The notes below the pieces were generated by a model. It saw nothing but the letters and a program-made list of their open reading frames with translations, was not told the DNA's origin and did no database searches. This document shows, piece by piece, positions 29,010 through 37,053 of a stretch of DNA of 42,852 nucleotides. The DNA is from a bacterium BMS3Bbin03 (GTDB lineage Bacteria; Zhuqueibacterota; JdFR-76; BMS3Abin05), in assembly GCA_002898015.1 (NCBI GenBank), contig BDTM01000052.1:1-42852 (forward strand), in the 5' to 3' direction. The translations under genes and the position numbers were made by a program. Each line of letters opens with the position of its first letter. The stretch's first letter is position 1.

Positions 29010-29324
29010 GTGAAGGTAGCTGAAAGTATTTTTGAATATACCAAACCTCTTCCTAAATCAGAGGATTATGGGCTGACGTCTCAAATCCGGCGATCAGCAT
29101 TGAGTGTTTCTGCCAATATAACCGAAGCCTTTGGCAGAAATTCGACCAAAGAAAAGATTCATTTTTATTATATTTCAAGGGGCTCAGCCTTTGAGACGAT
29201 GAGTCATCTTGAATATGCGACTCGGGTCGGATACATAAGTCGAAAAATATCAAAAGAAATTGAAGCGAATTTATCAAAGATTATTCAAGAACTCAACCGA
29301 TTAATCAGTGCCTTTAGAAGATAA
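29010..29324 (+). CDS. Four-helix bundle (S23/IVP, 23S rRNA intervening-sequence) protein
   Basis: The 104-residue helical protein has the family core YGLTSQIRRSALSVSANITEAFGR and ends in the expected long helix. Family founders are encoded inside intervening sequences of 23S rRNA genes in Leptospira and relatives, and the fold is shared with the Avd protein of diversity-generating retroelements. Its function is unknown. The start is a GTG preceded by GAGAGA, and the first family helix looks slightly short. It sits between inverted hexamer repeats inside a capsule-type locus where it has no evident part. It looks like an inserted cassette. Confidence 0.85.
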   Translation: MKVAESIFEYTKPLPKSEDYGLTSQIRRSALSVSANITEAFGRNSTKEKIHFYYISRGSAFETMSHLEYATRVGYISRKISKEIEANLSKIIQELNRLISAFRR

Positions 29325-29331
29325 TACTTTT

Positions 29332-29363
29332 TTAACCTTAACCTTAACCTTTGCCTTAACCTC
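29332..29363 (-). repeat. Hexamer GGTTAA-type repeat, right arm of S23 cassette
   Basis: On this strand the sequence is repeated CCTTAA units. The inverse complement pairs with 28959-28997, including 13 consecutive matching bases (GGTTAAGGTTAAG) and an outer GAGGTTAAG/CTTAACCTC match. The arm ends three bases before the ATG of the next gene, so it has replaced that gene's normal leader. Confidence 0.8.
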
Positions 29364-29366
29364 ATT

Positions 29367-29927
29367 ATGGTCTCAAACACAAATATGACTTTATCAAAAG
29401 AAGTTTCTATCAATTGTATGGATTCTATTTCCGATACGCTCAACTGGTACGCCATTTACACCCGGCCTCGATTTGAAAAGAAGGTGGATGCACAATTACA
29501 TGAAAAAGGCTTTGAGGCCTATCTGCCGCTTCACAAGGTTATTCGACAATGGAGTGACCGGCGGAAAAAAATTGAAGAACCTCTCTTTCGGGGGTATGTA
29601 TTTGTGCATGTTGTTCCGAGAGACAGAGTGCGCTCGCTGCAGGTGATTGGGGCTGTCCGAATGATCAGTTTCGGCGGGAAACCTTCGATTATTCCGGATT
29701 ACCAGATCGAGGGCATTCGCCGCATTCTCAGCGAAGGCCTTCATGTGGAAACCGTAGATTATGTGCAAAAGGGGGATCTGGTTGAAGTGGTTCAGGGACC
29801 GCTCATGGGAATGCAGGGCGTGTTGCTTGAAAAACGAAAAAACACGCGTTTTGTGATTAGTATCGATTCCATTCGCCAGTCCATTAGTGTGGAAATTGAT
29901 GTGCGGGATGTCAAGAAAATAGGGTAG
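29367..29927 (+). CDS. UpxY/RfaH-type NusG paralogue, operon antiterminator
   Basis: The product is up to 186 residues. It has a NusG N-terminal domain (WYAIYTRPRFEKKVDAQLHEKGFEAYLP, then FRGYVFVHV) and a C-terminal KOW motif (KGDLVEVVQGPLMGMQGVLLEK). Specialised NusG paralogues such as UpxY in Bacteroides and RfaH in enterics suppress pausing in long polysaccharide operons, which agrees with wzc upstream and the epimerase downstream. Starts at 29367, 29385 and 29418 are possible. No good ribosome site precedes the first, since the S23 repeat arm abuts it, so the true start may be one of the later ones. Confidence 0.85.
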   Translation: MVSNTNMTLSKEVSINCMDSISDTLNWYAIYTRPRFEKKVDAQLHEKGFEAYLPLHKVIRQWSDRRKKIEEPLFRGYVFVHVVPRDRVRSLQVIGAVRMISFGGKPSIIPDYQIEGIRRILSEGLHVETVDYVQKGDLVEVVQGPLMGMQGVLLEKRKNTRFVISIDSIRQSISVEIDVRDVKKIG

Positions 29928-29992
29928 CTGCCTGTGCGTTTATCAGGTTTATTGAGATTAAAAAAACAAAAAAGCGGATTAAAGGAGCATCT

Positions 29993-30958
29993 ATGTCACT
30001 TTATCTCGTGACCGGCGGCGGAGGTTTTATCGGCTCGAATATTGTGGAAGCACTTTTGAAACGGAAGGAAAATGTACGGGTTCTGGATAATTTCTCCACC
30101 GGTAAGCGTGAAAATCTTTTCCCTTTTTTAAACCGGATTGAACTTGTGGAAGGTGACATCCGCAGTTACCACATTGTGAATGAAGCGGTTGATGGCGTGG
30201 ATTTCATTCTTCATCAGGCGGCTCTGCCTTCTGTGCCGCGCTCTGTAAACGACCCGATTACGACCAATGAAGTGAATGTCGTCGGCACATTGAATATCCT
30301 GAATGCCGCCAGAGACGCCCACGTGAAACGCATCGTGTACGCGTCGTCCTCCTCCATTTACGGCGACTTGGAAACCATGCCTAAAACAGAGGATATGCTC
30401 CCAAAGCCTCTTTCACCGTACGCCGTTTCCAAATTGGCGGCTGAAAAATACTGCCAGGTGTTTACGCGGCTTTATGGACTGGAAACCGTGGCATTGCGTT
30501 ATTTTAATGTGTTTGGGCCGCGTCAGGATCCAACGTCTCAATATTCGGCGGTCATTCCAAAATTTATTTCAGCCATTCAAAAAGATAAATCCCCTGTGGT
30601 TTTTGGGGACGGCGAACAATCCAGAGATTTTACGCATGTGGAAAATGTGGTTGAAGCCAACTTACTTGCCTGTGAACGGGGATTTGAAGAACTTTCGGGA
30701 GAAGTGTTTAACATTGCCTGCGGAAAGCGGATTACCATCAATAAATTGATTCGTGCCGTTAATGAAGTTTTAGGTAAAGCGGTAAAGCCTGTTTATGCCG
30801 ATCCGCGTCCCGGCGATGTGAAGCATTCTCTTGCTAATATCGGCAAAGCCCGGCAATTTTTAGGCTACGAAGCAAAAGTTGATTTTTACCGGGGGATCCG
30901 GCGCGTGATCGAAGACATGGATGCGCAGGCTGAATCAGGTGAAGCATCGCACGGTTAA
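29993..30958 (+). CDS. NAD-dependent sugar-nucleotide epimerase (SDR family)
   Basis: The 321-residue extended short-chain dehydrogenase has the nucleotide-binding TGGGGFIGSNIVEALL, the ASSSSIYGD serine motif and the catalytic YAVSK. C-terminal features such as RYFNVFGPRQDPTSQYSAV and FGDGEQSRDFTHVENV are typical of UDP-glucose or UDP-N-acetylglucosamine 4-epimerases. It probably supplies a galacto-configured sugar nucleotide for the surface polysaccharide made by this locus. An AAAGGAG site precedes the ATG. Exact substrate is not determined by reading. Confidence 0.9.
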   Translation: MSLYLVTGGGGFIGSNIVEALLKRKENVRVLDNFSTGKRENLFPFLNRIELVEGDIRSYHIVNEAVDGVDFILHQAALPSVPRSVNDPITTNEVNVVGTLNILNAARDAHVKRIVYASSSSIYGDLETMPKTEDMLPKPLSPYAVSKLAAEKYCQVFTRLYGLETVALRYFNVFGPRQDPTSQYSAVIPKFISAIQKDKSPVVFGDGEQSRDFTHVENVVEANLLACERGFEELSGEVFNIACGKRITINKLIRAVNEVLGKAVKPVYADPRPGDVKHSLANIGKARQFLGYEAKVDFYRGIRRVIEDMDAQAESGEASHG

Positions 30959-30978
30959 AATAAACCGGAGAATCTATT

Positions 30979-31344
30979 CTGGATATTCAAATTGTATCTG
31001 AGAAAATTAATCCAACCCTTCTGAAAGACCTCTGTGATGCCTGGTTCGACGACATGGTTAAGATCGTTGTGGATGTTGGGCGGGGGATAATTGCCGTCGG
31101 CGGAGAATTGCACGCAGATGCCGAAGAAGTTCTCCTTGAAGCGGGTTCAAAGCAGGGGGATTTATGGGGTGCGAATTACTATCCCTGGAATCCGCCGGAA
31201 CTGCGAATTGAGTTCACGGCGCTCATCAATATCCGGCCTCACGACGATAATCCGACGATGGAAATCATAAACTTTGAAATTCGCAAGCGCATACAGTCTT
31301 TGGTTGAAAACTTACTTCTGGGACGCGATGAAGAACTGGTATAG
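30979..31344 (+). CDS. DUF5674 family protein
   Basis: The core VDVGRGIIAVGGELHADAEEVLLEAGSKQGDLWGANYYPW is characteristic of the DUF5674 family, whose function is unknown. An ATG at 31054 would remove the first strand and helix. The frame stays open upstream, and CTG 30979, with CGGAG eight bases before it, gives a 121-residue protein beginning with DIQIVSEKI that better fits the family. The start is therefore probably a rare CTG. It overlaps the next small gene by 17 bases. Families like this often travel with accessory gene pairs. Confidence 0.75.
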   Translation: MDIQIVSEKINPTLLKDLCDAWFDDMVKIVVDVGRGIIAVGGELHADAEEVLLEAGSKQGDLWGANYYPWNPPELRIEFTALINIRPHDDNPTMEIINFEIRKRIQSLVENLLLGRDEELV

Positions 31345-31672
31345 TGATTTAAAGAAACGTTATGATTCATTCGATGAACCCACCCAAATTTTGCATGTTG
31401 TGAGTGATTTGCAAAAAGCTAAAAATTTATTTGAGATCAACAAGACAAGCGCTGTCAATCACTGTTATCGGGCTCTTATTTTACTGGACTATATTCTGGC
31501 AGATAAGAAGTGGAAAGCCAAAAGGGGCGAGCTTTTAAGGCTTCGTGAAGCCATCGGTTCTCTGATTGTCGGACAGACACCCTACGCCACGATTGAACAA
31601 ATTCTCTCTGCCACTGTGCAGCTTAATGCGAAAGCCTACAAAACGATTCGAGTTTTTAAAGATCATCACTGA
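31328..31672 (+). CDS. Small helical protein of unknown function
   Basis: The 114-residue protein starts at ATG 31328 inside the end of the DUF5674 gene, so the two are translationally coupled. It is predicted all-helical from residue pattern, with a middle part NHCYRALILLDYILADKKW. I do not recognise the family. The order and overlap suggest a two-gene module with DUF5674, possibly toxin-antitoxin like, but nothing in the sequence proves that. The frame could extend upstream to 31274, which I reject because that part only reads through the neighbour. Confidence 0.55.
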   Translation: MKNWYSDLKKRYDSFDEPTQILHVVSDLQKAKNLFEINKTSAVNHCYRALILLDYILADKKWKAKRGELLRLREAIGSLIVGQTPYATIEQILSATVQLNAKAYKTIRVFKDHH

Positions 31673-31699
31673 TGGTGCGTATTTAAACACGTAAATATT

Positions 31700-31731
31700 G
31701 CCCGCGAATTTACACAAATTGTCACGAAATT
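31700..31731 (+). repeat. CGCGAATTTACACAAATT-type repeat, upstream copy
   Basis: The sequence GCCCGCGAATTTACACAAA and the following TTGTCACGAAATTC is a word-repeat of (A/C)ACGAATT units. A related copy lies at 35486-35525, just past the permease gene. The two are in the same orientation and bracket the sulfate genes. Confidence 0.5.
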
Positions 31732-31802
31732 CAGCAGATCATTTTTTTAGAATTTTAGAAACCGCTAATAATACCAACGCGATAAATAATAGGGATACAT
31801 TT

Positions 31803-33677
31803 ATGAAAACGATTCTTCCGCCGGCACACGGCGGCAGCGGACTGGTCAATCGCATTCTTCCGGAATTGGAAAAGGACACACTTCCTGAAAAACTTTCGAC
31901 CTTAAAAACATACATCATTTCAAATTCAGATCTTTCCATGTTTTACAGAATGGCTGACGGCGGGCTTTCCCCTTTGGAAGGGCCGATGGACAGCCGGCAA
32001 TTCTTCCGGGTTCTCGATGAAGAAGTGATCGAGAAAAATGGGAAAAAATATGCATGGACCATCCCGATTGCTTTTCCTGTTTCCAAAAAAGACGCCGAAG
32101 AATTGGAAATCGGAGAAACGGTTTTTGTGAAAAATGAGGCTGGTGAAGTTGTTGGAACGCTTGAGATTTCAGATATTTATCCCTTCGATAAAAACCGTTA
32201 CAATACCTCTGTTTATGGCACTGAACGAACGGATCATCCGGGCGCAAAAATTGTGCTGGACGATTCTCGCGAATACCTTTTGGGCGGAAAAATATGGGCA
32301 TATCCTCAACCCAAACCGCTTCAATTCGGAAAGTTCATGCTGACTCCCCTGGAAACGCGTACACTGTTTAGAAAAAGAGGGTGGGAACGAATTATTGCAT
32401 TCCAGACCAGGAATCCTTTACACCGGGCGCACGAATACGCAATCGTTTACGGATTGGAAAAGCTTACAAAAGAAGGATTTTTTGCAGGTGCGGTGTTAAA
32501 CCCATTGGTGGGGGCAACAAAATCCGATGATATTCCCGCCGATGTCCGCATGAGAACCTACAAAGTGTTATTAGAGGAGAAATTAATCGGCAGCGGCGAT
32601 AGAGATTTGGAATTGTGGGAGCGCGCGGGGTATGCACTTGATGACCAATTGCTTTTGATTGGCCTCGATGTGAAAATGTTTTACGGCGGCCCTAAAGAAG
32701 CCATTATGCACGCGATTTACCGCCAGAATTATGGATTCACGGATATTATTATCGGCAGGAAACATGCCGATGCCCCCTTCGATGACGGCACAAGCATCTG
32801 GGGAGATTTTGATGCCCAGGAAAAATTTAATCATCTGAACGGCGAGCTTTTGATTAAACCGTTGAATGTGGGGTTTGCCGCCTATTTTGAAGAAATCGGC
32901 AGGGTAGGTCTGATGGAGGAATTTCAACCGAAAGGATATCATATTATCAATATTTCGGGCAAGGAATTACGCCGGAAACTTAAAAATAATGAAGTTGTGG
33001 ACAACCGGGTTATGCGGGAACCGGTGGCTCAGATTTTAAAGGACTATTACCGGAGCGCAAAAAGAACCGAAAAGGAAACTATTAAGAGCACCCATATTAA
33101 ATGGCACGAAACGGGTATCACAAAACAGGACCGGGAAAAACGAAACGGACACAGAGGCATTGTGATCTGGTTAACCGGTCTTTCCGGTTCGGGGAAATCA
33201 ACCATTGCGGTTGAATTGCAGGCGCAACTGTTCGAGAGGGGCTGCCAGGTGTATATTTTGGATGGTGATAATATCCGACACGGATTGAATCGAGACCTTG
33301 GTTTTTCTCCGAAAGACCGGGAACAGAATATCCGGCGGATCGGAGAAGTTGCGAAGTTGTTTGTGAATGCCGGTACTATTATCATTACATCTTTTATTTC
33401 GCCCTATCGGGAGGACCGGGATTGGGTCAGGGGACTTTTAGCGCCAGGCGATTTTGCGGAAGTTTATGTGAATGCCCCGCTCGCTGTTTGTGAAGAGAGA
33501 GATACCAAAGGGTTGTACAAAAAAGCCCGAAGGGGAGAAATTCAGGAGTTCACAGGGATTTCGGCACCCTACGAACCGCCGCTGAAACCGGAGCTTGAAA
33601 TCAGAACCGATCAATTGACGGTAGAGAAGAGTGCCGAACGCATTATGGCCTACTTAAAAAATAGCGGTGTCATTTAA
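31803..33677 (+). CDS. Bifunctional sulfate adenylyltransferase / APS kinase
   Basis: The 624-residue fusion activates sulfate to APS and then phosphorylates it to PAPS. The N-terminal ATP sulfurylase (about 1-420) has a PUA-like start, the HxxH-containing QTRNPLHRAHEYAI and the IIIGRKHADAP motif. The C-terminal APS kinase (about 455-624) has the P-loop GLSGSGKST, the DGDNIRHGLNRDLGFS motif and FISPYREDR. I chose ATG 31803, since the frame upstream to 31698 lies inside a repeat. No PAPS reductase or sulfotransferase is present here. With the permease following and a capsule locus before it, PAPS may feed sulfated polysaccharide or assimilation elsewhere. Confidence 0.92.
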   Translation: MKTILPPAHGGSGLVNRILPELEKDTLPEKLSTLKTYIISNSDLSMFYRMADGGLSPLEGPMDSRQFFRVLDEEVIEKNGKKYAWTIPIAFPVSKKDAEELEIGETVFVKNEAGEVVGTLEISDIYPFDKNRYNTSVYGTERTDHPGAKIVLDDSREYLLGGKIWAYPQPKPLQFGKFMLTPLETRTLFRKRGWERIIAFQTRNPLHRAHEYAIVYGLEKLTKEGFFAGAVLNPLVGATKSDDIPADVRMRTYKVLLEEKLIGSGDRDLELWERAGYALDDQLLLIGLDVKMFYGGPKEAIMHAIYRQNYGFTDIIIGRKHADAPFDDGTSIWGDFDAQEKFNHLNGELLIKPLNVGFAAYFEEIGRVGLMEEFQPKGYHIINISGKELRRKLKNNEVVDNRVMREPVAQILKDYYRSAKRTEKETIKSTHIKWHETGITKQDREKRNGHRGIVIWLTGLSGSGKSTIAVELQAQLFERGCQVYILDGDNIRHGLNRDLGFSPKDREQNIRRIGEVAKLFVNAGTIIITSFISPYREDRDWVRGLLAPGDFAEVYVNAPLAVCEERDTKGLYKKARRGEIQEFTGISAPYEPPLKPELEIRTDQLTVEKSAERIMAYLKNSGVI

Positions 33678-35463
33678 TTTGGTGCATACCTTTCAATTTT
33701 ACTACACGATTTTAATTCTGGCCATTGCCATTTTTGTTATTGCAAAAGAATGGCTTCAGGCAGAAGTTGTGTTCTTTGGCGCCCTAATCACCCTGATTAT
33801 CGGCAAGACAATTACCGTGAATGAAGCGTTTGCCGGATTTTCGAATCAGGGAATGTTAACCATTGGAATTTTATTTGTCGTGGCCGGGGCATTGTACAAC
33901 ACGGGTGCGTTGGAGCTTTTCAACGTGCTGCTCTTTTCCCGGGGCAAATCAAAAGGCATCTCACGGCAAATTCTGCGAATTTCTTTCCCAACGGCGGCGG
34001 CTTCCGCTTTTACAAACAATACACCGCTGGTGGCCATGATGATTCCCACGGTGCGCTCATGGGCGGAAAAACAAGATTTGGCGCCTTCAAAATTTCTCAT
34101 TCCGGCATCCTATGCCGCTATTCTTGGTGGAATGTGTACCTTAATCGGTACCAGCACAACGTTAGTCGTGCATGGACTTTTGATCGAAAGCGGCGAGCCG
34201 GGGTTTTCCTTTTTCGAAATTTCCAAAGTCGGCGTGCCGGTCGCTTTAACCGGGTTAATTTTCCTCTGGATTTTCGGGAACAGGCTTTTACCGGACCGCA
34301 AAGAACCGATAGTGAAATTGGGCGAAAATACCCGTGAATTTGTGATTGGATTAAAGGTTACGGCGGCATATAAAAACATCGGTAAAACGATCGAAGAGGG
34401 GAAGCTGCGGCATTTAAAAGGCTTGTTTCTTTTTCAGATTGTACGCAACGGAGATGTGATTGCACCGGCGGGTCCGGATGAACGAATTCGAGAGGGAGAC
34501 CGGCTCTTCTTTACAGGACTGCCCAAAACCATTTTGGAACTGCAGCGAACGCCCGGGTTGCAGTTAATTAAGGAATCTTCATTTGATCTTAAGCGGTATG
34601 ATTCGGACCGGGTGAAAACGTATGAGGCAGTTGTGTCGCCCAGTTCACCTTTAGTGGGGAAAAATGTGCGGGAAAGTAATTTTCGTTCAACGTACGGTGC
34701 CGTCATTATTGCCATTCATCGCAACGGGGAACGAATCCGGAAAAAGATCGGGGATGTGGTTCTGCATTCCGGCGACACATTATTGCTGCTTGCCGATCAT
34801 GCCTTTATAAAACGCTGGTACCATTCAAACGACTTTTATTTGATCTCGAATTCTGAAGTGGTGCCCTCCAAACCCCAATGGCAAATGTATTATTCCATTG
34901 CCGTTTTTCTGGGGATGATTGTTCTGGCGGCGAGCGGCATGCTGCCGCTTGTGGTTGCCGCCGGATTGGCAGCATTGTTACTGGTCATGGGCCGGAGCAT
35001 TTCCCCCGCCCAAATACGGCACGTGGTGGATTGGAAAGTTCTGATCGTGATCGCCTGCGCATTTGGTCTGGCGGCGGCCATCCAAAATTCCGGGCTGGCG
35101 GATATGATCGCGGCGGGATTGGTATCAATGAAACAATGGTTTGGAACGATAGGGGCGATAACGGGCGTCTATGTGGTAACCAGCCTCACCAACCTGATCA
35201 TCACAAGTAATGCCACTGCAGCACTATTATTTCCCGTGGCGATTTCCACGGCGGCGGCGACCGGCCTGGGATTCCACCCTTTTGCAATCACCCTGGCGAT
35301 TGCGGCGGCGGCCAGCTTCGCGACGCCGATCAGTTACCAGACAAACTTAATGGTTTATGGGCCCGGCGGATATAAATTTAAGGACTATTTGAAGATTGGA
35401 ATTCCTCTCCAAATCGTCACGGCGGTGATTGCGATTGGAATGATTGATAAGTTGTATTTGTAG
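33667..35463 (+). CDS. SLC13/DASS-type permease with two TrkA-C domains, probable sulfate importer
   Basis: The 598-residue membrane protein has about ten hydrophobic spans in two halves, with the repeated signature SAFTNNTPLVAMMIPTV and LIITSNATAALLFPVA that bind anion and sodium in this family. Two RCK_C (TrkA-C) domains lie in the central cytosolic loop (about 215-385, GKTIEEGKLRHLKGLFLFQI and GKNVRESNFRSTYGAVIIAI). Such proteins include sulfate permeases. The GTG start at 33667 overlaps the end of the sulfate-activating gene, so uptake and activation are coupled, which supports sulfate as substrate. TTG 33679 or GTG 33682 are alternative starts. Confidence 0.87.
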   Translation: MSFNLVHTFQFYYTILILAIAIFVIAKEWLQAEVVFFGALITLIIGKTITVNEAFAGFSNQGMLTIGILFVVAGALYNTGALELFNVLLFSRGKSKGISRQILRISFPTAAASAFTNNTPLVAMMIPTVRSWAEKQDLAPSKFLIPASYAAILGGMCTLIGTSTTLVVHGLLIESGEPGFSFFEISKVGVPVALTGLIFLWIFGNRLLPDRKEPIVKLGENTREFVIGLKVTAAYKNIGKTIEEGKLRHLKGLFLFQIVRNGDVIAPAGPDERIREGDRLFFTGLPKTILELQRTPGLQLIKESSFDLKRYDSDRVKTYEAVVSPSSPLVGKNVRESNFRSTYGAVIIAIHRNGERIRKKIGDVVLHSGDTLLLLADHAFIKRWYHSNDFYLISNSEVVPSKPQWQMYYSIAVFLGMIVLAASGMLPLVVAAGLAALLLVMGRSISPAQIRHVVDWKVLIVIACAFGLAAAIQNSGLADMIAAGLVSMKQWFGTIGAITGVYVVTSLTNLIITSNATAALLFPVAISTAAATGLGFHPFAITLAIAAAASFATPISYQTNLMVYGPGGYKFKDYLKIGIPLQIVTAVIAIGMIDKLYL

Positions 35464-35805
35464 GGGTGTTACATTTATTTAGTACCGCCCACGAATTATC
35501 AGGAATGAACACAAATTTTCATAAGTCTTTTTTTGATGTTGCGGCACAATATCTTTTTGCTGTGATGGGCTTGGCCGCTTTTGCGTGAGATGGGTGTTTG
35601 GATTGACATACGGAGCTATTGGACAGGTGCATGGCATAATGCGGAAGCTCCATTTGTGGATTGATTTCACTCATCGATAGTGTCCCGACGTTTGAGAAAT
35701 AATATTACATAACATTTGATAAAACAGAGCAATAGAACAAAAATAAAACAACAACAAACAATTTCAAATTCCTGTATTCGTTGTTTTTTTCAGTAGAAAA
35801 TAATA
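35464..35805. other. Non-coding spacer after the permease
   Basis: The spacer begins the accessory island. The CACGAATT-type repeat is at 35486-35525. Beyond it I found no gene: short open frames (for example one reading REMGVWIDIRSYW near 35586) match no family I know and could be a remnant. The last 100 bases are AT rich. Confidence 0.5.
35486..35525 (+). repeat. CGCCCACGAATT-type repeat, downstream copy
   Basis: This is a diverged copy (CGCCCACGAATTATCAGGAA, then a tail ACACAAATTTTCATAAG) of the word-repeat at 31700-31731, in the same orientation. It lies 23 bases past the permease stop. Confidence 0.45.
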
Positions 35806-36086
35806 TCTCGCCACGCCCACCAAGATCGCCAAGAAAGAAGATAAAAACGCGTTGCATTCTTTGCGAGCTTAGCGAGAACTAAAAATAAAACCCTTTGCGC
35901 CCGTAGCGAGCTTAGCGAGAAAAGAAATAAAAAAGAACTTTGCGTTCATTGCGTGCTTAGCGAGAGGTAAAATAACAGAATCCTTTGCGCCCGTAGCGAG
36001 CTTAGCGAGAAAAGAAATAAAAAAGAACTTTGCGTTCATTGCGTGCTTAGCGAGAGGTAAAATAAAGGAAACCGTTGCGAGAAAAA
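35806..36086 (+). repeat. GCG-word repeat array 1, with 90-bp tandem duplication
   Basis: The array starts with an inverted arm (TCTCGCCACGCCCAC) and then holds several 9-base-period words such as GCGCCCGTA, GCGAGCTTA and GCGTTCATT, each block ending GCGAGA. An 84-base segment at 35892-35975 recurs exactly at 35982-36065, a period of 90 bases. It stands just before the DUF6922/AbiEii pair. Confidence 0.85.
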
Positions 36087-36129
36087 AATAAAAATTTTTA
36101 CGTTTACAGAAAGCAGCAGAGACTCTTTT

Positions 36130-36381
36130 ATGAGAACAAGCTCGAGAAAACTCCCCAGCTCTCTTAAGAAATATTTTTGGGATTGTGATTTTGACAGTTT
36201 AACTTTGGAGAAGTATGGAAAATTCATTGTCGAGAGAATTTTGTCCTATGGAAATCTTCACGACATTAAATGGCTGTTTGCTCACATGGAGGAGAACCAG
36301 ATTCGCGATACGGTCTTAGCCAGCAGACGGCTGGACAAGAAAACATTGAATTATTGGAAAACGTTCTTTGAAAAAGGATGA
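36130..36381 (+). CDS. DUF6922 protein, probable antitoxin
   Basis: The 83-residue protein matches the DUF6922 family: LPSSLKKYFWDCDFDSL, then FIVERILSYGNLHDIKWLF and RRLDKKTLNYWKTFF at the end. This family commonly precedes AbiEii nucleotidyltransferases, as it does here, and I infer an antitoxin or DNA-binding role. No catalytic motif is visible. Its last 14 bases overlap the next gene. Confidence 0.75.
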   Translation: MRTSSRKLPSSLKKYFWDCDFDSLTLEKYGKFIVERILSYGNLHDIKWLFAHMEENQIRDTVLASRRLDKKTLNYWKTFFEKG

Positions 36382-37000
36382 TCTGAAATACGAAATTATG
36401 CCTGAAAGGCAACTTCGTCTCTATAATAAATTGAAAAAGCAAAAGTGGTTAAGGGATTTTTACCTGGCAGGCGGTACGGCGTTGGCATTGCAAATTGGCC
36501 ACCGCAGGTCGGTGGATTTTGATTTTTTCTCACAGAAAAGTATTAACAATGAGCATCTTTCGATAAATCTTTCAAATATAGGTTTATTCAAAAAACTTTC
36601 CGAGGCAAAAGACACTTTGTATGGAATCCTTGATGGTGTAAGGGTTTCCTTTATAAGTTATAATTATCCCCTTATTGGAAAATTGATTACTGAAGAATCG
36701 ATGCAGATAGCCAGCCTGGAAGATATTGCCTGCATGAAACTGTCTGCAATTGCAAGTCGAGGAACTAAGAAAGATTTTATTGATATTTATTTTCTTCTTC
36801 AGATTTCTTCTTTGGAAACTCTATTTAAACTTTTTGAAAAAAAGTACGCCATTAGTGATTACCACTATATGTTGCTAAAATCTTTGATTTATTTCGAGGA
36901 TGCAGAAAATGACCCAATACCTATTCTGCTGACTGGTATCGATTGGGAAGATGTAAAAAATAATTTAAAGAGCAAGGTGAAGAAATTTAATATCATATGA
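36368..37000 (+). CDS. AbiEii/AbiGii-type nucleotidyltransferase toxin
   Basis: The 210-residue protein shows the AbiEii signature FYLAGGTALALQIGHRRSVDFDFFS, where the GG, the HRxS and the DxD are the nucleotide-binding and metal positions, and the later IASLEDIACMKLSAIASRGTKKDFIDIYFLL. Family members act as toxins by adding nucleotides to tRNA or other targets. TTG at 36368 overlaps the DUF6922 stop; ATG 36398 is an alternative. Flanked on both sides by GCG-word repeats, the pair forms one cassette. Toxin activity is inferred from the family. Confidence 0.85.
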   Translation: MKKDDLKYEIMPERQLRLYNKLKKQKWLRDFYLAGGTALALQIGHRRSVDFDFFSQKSINNEHLSINLSNIGLFKKLSEAKDTLYGILDGVRVSFISYNYPLIGKLITEESMQIASLEDIACMKLSAIASRGTKKDFIDIYFLLQISSLETLFKLFEKKYAISDYHYMLLKSLIYFEDAENDPIPILLTGIDWEDVKNNLKSKVKKFNII

Positions 37001-37053
37001 TAAATTTCGCTGTTATTCAGTATTTGTATCGCTATTCTGGGTGACAAAAAATC

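Noticed and set aside
31274..31327. Upstream extension of the small helical gene
   Set aside because: The added codons overlap the DUF5674 coding sequence and have no start signal, while ATG 31328 gives a compact product.
35892..36065. Possible CRISPR array in the tandem 90-base repeats
   Set aside because: Repeat units are much longer than spacers would allow, only two copies exist, there are no unique spacers of constant size and no cas gene is near.
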